A DNA stretch of 64,000 nucleotides, taken from Variovorax sp. (GTDB lineage Bacteria > Pseudomonadota > Gammaproteobacteria > Burkholderiales > Burkholderiaceae_C). Each line of letters starts with the position of its first letter. Within the stretch, counting starts at the first letter, position 1. The stretch lies in NCBI GenBank assembly GCA_017744935.1, contig JAGIAI010000015.1, positions 22,630-86,629 on the forward strand, given 5' to 3'. The notes under the pieces are model-generated. The model saw nothing but the letters and a program-made list of their open reading frames with translations. It made no database searches and was not told the origin of the DNA. A program made the position numbers and the translations under genes. Shown here piece by piece: positions 61,917 to 64,000 of this stretch.

Positions 61917-62600
61917 ATGTCACCTCGTCCCGCCTCCGCCAAGACAGCCCGTGCTCCCCAGAAAGGGCAGCAAACCAAGGCCGTCATCATCGACGCGGCC
62001 CTGAATCTCGCCGCGCAGATCGGCCTGGAAGGCCTGTCGATCGGCGCGATCGCGGAAGTCACCCAAATGAGCAAGTCGGGCGTCTTCGCCCACTTCGGCT
62101 CGCGCGAGGAACTGCAGATTTCGGTGGTGCGCGAATACCACACCCGCTTCGAGCAGGAGGTGTTCTACCCCGCACTCGATGCACCGCGTGGTCTGCCTCG
62201 TTTGCGCGCCCTGTTCGCCAACTGGATGAAGCGAACCTCGGCGGAGATCGATTCAGGCTGCATCTATATCAGCGGTGCGGTGGAGTTCGATGACCGGCCC
62301 GGTCCGGTGCGCGATGCGCTGGCCGATTCAGTGAACACCTGGCTGGCCGCGATGTACCGCGCCGTTGTGCAGGCCAAGGCCGAAGGTCACCTTCGCGAGG
62401 AAGCTGACGAAAAGCAGATTGCCTTCGAGATCCACGCGCTGATCCTCGCCTTGCACTACGAAGCGCGCTTCCTGCGCTCGCCCGAATCGCTCGAGCGCGC
62501 CAATGCTGGCTTCGACAACATCCTCGCGCGCTCCGCATCGCCGGATGCGCCCGGTGTCGTTGCCGACGAAGCGGATCGCCGCCTCAAGACCGTCCGCTGA
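61917..62600 (+). CDS. TetR/AcrR family transcriptional regulator
   Basis: The 227-residue regulator has a basic N-terminal tail and a helix-turn-helix: KAVIIDAALNLAAQIGLEGLSIGAIAEVTQMSKSGVFAHFGSREELQ, residues about 20-66. The C-terminal ligand domain has EVFYPALDAPRGLPRLRALFANWM. VFAHFGSREELQ and the C-terminal texture are seen in TetR proteins next to acyl-CoA dehydrogenases. The gene is 65 bp before one, on the same strand, so fatty-acid-responsive control is likely but inferred. Confidence 0.87.
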   Translation: MSPRPASAKTARAPQKGQQTKAVIIDAALNLAAQIGLEGLSIGAIAEVTQMSKSGVFAHFGSREELQISVVREYHTRFEQEVFYPALDAPRGLPRLRALFANWMKRTSAEIDSGCIYISGAVEFDDRPGPVRDALADSVNTWLAAMYRAVVQAKAEGHLREEADEKQIAFEIHALILALHYEARFLRSPESLERANAGFDNILARSASPDAPGVVADEADRRLKTVR

Positions 62601-62665
62601 TCGCGGCGTTCTCGACCCATTTCTTTCTCTTTCAACTTTCCACTTTCACTTCCGGAGATCTCCAC

Positions 62666-64000
62666 ATGCCCGCCTATACCCCTCCTCTTCGCGACATGCA
62701 GTTTGTGATGCACGAGGTCCTGAATGTCACCGAGGAGCTCAAGGCCATTCCCCGGCATGCGGAAGTCGACGTGGACACCATCAACGCCGTGCTCGAAGAA
62801 GGCGGCAAGTTCGCGTCCGAAGTGACCTTCCCGCTCAACATCAGTGGCGACGAGGAAGGCTGCGTCCTCGACAAAACCACGCACGAAGTGAAGACGCCCA
62901 AGGGCTTCAAGGAAGCCTATGCGCAGTACGTCGAAGGCGGCTGGGCAGCACTGTCGTGCGACCCGGCTTTCGGCGGCCAGGGCCTGCCGTTTGTGGTCAA
63001 CCAGCAGTTCTACGAGATGCTCAACTCGGCCAACCAGGCTTGGACGATGTACCCCGGCCTTTCGCACGGCGCGTATGAAGCCCTCGCCGCGCACGGTACC
63101 GACGAGCAGAAGAAGACCTACCTGCCCAAGCTCACCACCGGCGAGTGGACCGGCACCATGTGCCTGACCGAACCCCATTGCGGCACCGACCTCGGCATGC
63201 TGCGCACCAAGGCCGAGCCGCAGGCCGACGGCACCTACAAGCTGACCGGCAACAAGATTTTCATCTCGGCCGGCGAGCACGACATGACCGAGAACATCAT
63301 CCACCTGGTGCTCGCGCGCCTGCCGGATGCGCCGAAGGGCAGCAAGGGCATCAGCCTGTTCGTCGTGCCCAAGTTCAACGTCAAGGCTGACGGCTCGATC
63401 GGCAGCCGCAACGGCATCTACTGCGGCGGCCTCGAGCACAAGATGGGCATCCACGGCAACGCAACCGCGCAGATGGTGCTGGAGAACGCCGTCGGCACGC
63501 TGGTGGGTCAACCCAACAAGGGCCTGGCCGCGATGTTCGTGATGATGAACGCCGCGCGCCTCGGTGTCGGCAACCAGTCGCTGGGCCTCACCGAAGTCGC
63601 CTTCCAGAACGCGCTGGCCTATGCCAAGGACCGCATCCAGATGCGCTCACTCTCCGGCGTGAAGGCCAAGGACAAGGAAGCCGATCCGATCATCGTGCAC
63701 CCCGACGTGCGCAAGATGCTGCTGACGGCCAAGGCCTATGCCGAAGGCGGCCGCGCGCTGCAGATCTTCTGCACGCTGCTGCTGGACAAGGCGCACCACC
63801 ATCCCGACGAGAAGGTGCGCAAGAACAGCGATGAGCTGGTCGCGCTACTCACGCCCATCGTCAAGGCCTTCATCACCGACAACGGCCACATCAGCACCAA
63901 TGCCTGCATGCAGGTCTTCGGCGGCCACGGCTTCATCAAGGAATGGGGCATGGAGCAGTTCGTGCGCGACAACCGCATCAACATGATCTACGAAGGCACC
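62666..64000 (+). CDS. Acyl-CoA dehydrogenase, C-terminus cut by window edge
   Basis: The frame is open for 445 codons to the window end without a stop. The protein matches the approximately 600-residue acyl-CoA dehydrogenase type with an extra N-terminal domain (ACDH_N, YVEGGWAALSCDPAFGGQGLP). The FAD/acyl-CoA core has CLTEPHCGTDLGMLRTKA, IFISAGEHDM and GGLEHKMGIHGNATAQMV. MQVFGGHGFIKEWGMEQFVRDNRINMIYEGT follows just before the edge. It oxidises acyl-CoA to enoyl-CoA in beta-oxidation. GGAG precedes the ATG at 62666. Confidence 0.93.
   Translation, partial: MPAYTPPLRDMQFVMHEVLNVTEELKAIPRHAEVDVDTINAVLEEGGKFASEVTFPLNISGDEEGCVLDKTTHEVKTPKGFKEAYAQYVEGGWAALSCDPAFGGQGLPFVVNQQFYEMLNSANQAWTMYPGLSHGAYEALAAHGTDEQKKTYLPKLTTGEWTGTMCLTEPHCGTDLGMLRTKAEPQADGTYKLTGNKIFISAGEHDMTENIIHLVLARLPDAPKGSKGISLFVVPKFNVKADGSIGSRNGIYCGGLEHKMGIHGNATAQMVLENAVGTLVGQPNKGLAAMFVMMNAARLGVGNQSLGLTEVAFQNALAYAKDRIQMRSLSGVKAKDKEADPIIVHPDVRKMLLTAKAYAEGGRALQIFCTLLLDKAHHHPDEKVRKNSDELVALLTPIVKAFITDNGHISTNACMQVFGGHGFIKEWGMEQFVRDNRINMIYEGT

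Overview
The window is high-GC DNA (roughly 65% by eye in most genes) with the gene content of a Gram-negative betaproteobacterium. The split arnA genes, the argB and slmA neighbourhood, the polyhydroxyalkanoate (PHA) granule genes, the TRAP transporters and an orphan TAXI-type binding protein point to Burkholderiales, probably a Comamonadaceae-like genome. That placement is inference from gene families. No search was run. No rRNA, tRNA, CRISPR array, transposase or phage gene was seen. The genes at both ends of the window are cut.

Layout. 1-8.6 kb is housekeeping and accessory metabolism: a lipoprotein glycerophosphodiesterase, argE, a DUF445 membrane protein, an ABC solute-binding protein, a molybdopterin oxidoreductase, a lipoprotein aminopeptidase, a PHA-system protein and an acyl-CoA-binding protein. 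8.7-16.8 kb holds an O-antigen-ligase-like protein facing a six-gene arn operon (T-B-C-formyltransferase-dehydrogenase-D) for adding 4-amino-4-deoxy-L-arabinose to lipid A. The operon has no arnE or arnF flippase. 16.9-19.1 kb has a TPR protein, a TetR regulator and a phasin.

19.2-47.0 kb is a large surface-polysaccharide locus. It encodes dTDP-L-rhamnose synthesis (rfbB, rfbD, rfbA, and a distant rfbC), a second deoxysugar trio (4,6-dehydratase, nucleotidyltransferase, 4-reductase), a GDP-mannose branch (manC-like, gmd), galE, about eight glycosyltransferases, an ABC exporter (wzm/wzt) and a WecA/MraY-family initiating enzyme. This is the gene set of an ABC-transporter-dependent O-antigen, plausibly rhamnose-rich. 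Embedded at 28.4-32.05 kb is a clearly AT-richer, tightly overlapping four-gene cassette on the minus strand (small flippase-like protein, GT39, methyltransferase, membrane GT2). It looks like a transferred module for sugar modification on the periplasmic side.

47.1-52.1 kb returns to core genes: argB, a second galE, slmA, a DUF2501 protein, an orphan TAXI binding protein and a small exported protein. 52.3-61.3 kb is a sugar-acid catabolic locus under a GntR/FadR-type regulator. A minus-strand operon (regulator, TRAP transporter, UxaA-family dehydratase, Ldh-family dehydrogenase) diverges from two SDR dehydrogenases and a fumarylacetoacetase-family hydrolase. The set fits non-phosphorylating breakdown of a 6-deoxy-sugar acid such as L-fuconate or L-rhamnonate. 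The window ends with a TetR regulator behind a perfect 12-bp palindrome and a cut acyl-CoA dehydrogenase.

The most notable observations are a ManC-like protein whose nucleotidyltransferase half has lost several signature residues while its isomerase half looks intact, the AT-rich modification cassette, and an 1132-residue protein joining a zinc-ribbon methyltransferase, a coiled coil and two glycosyltransferase domains.
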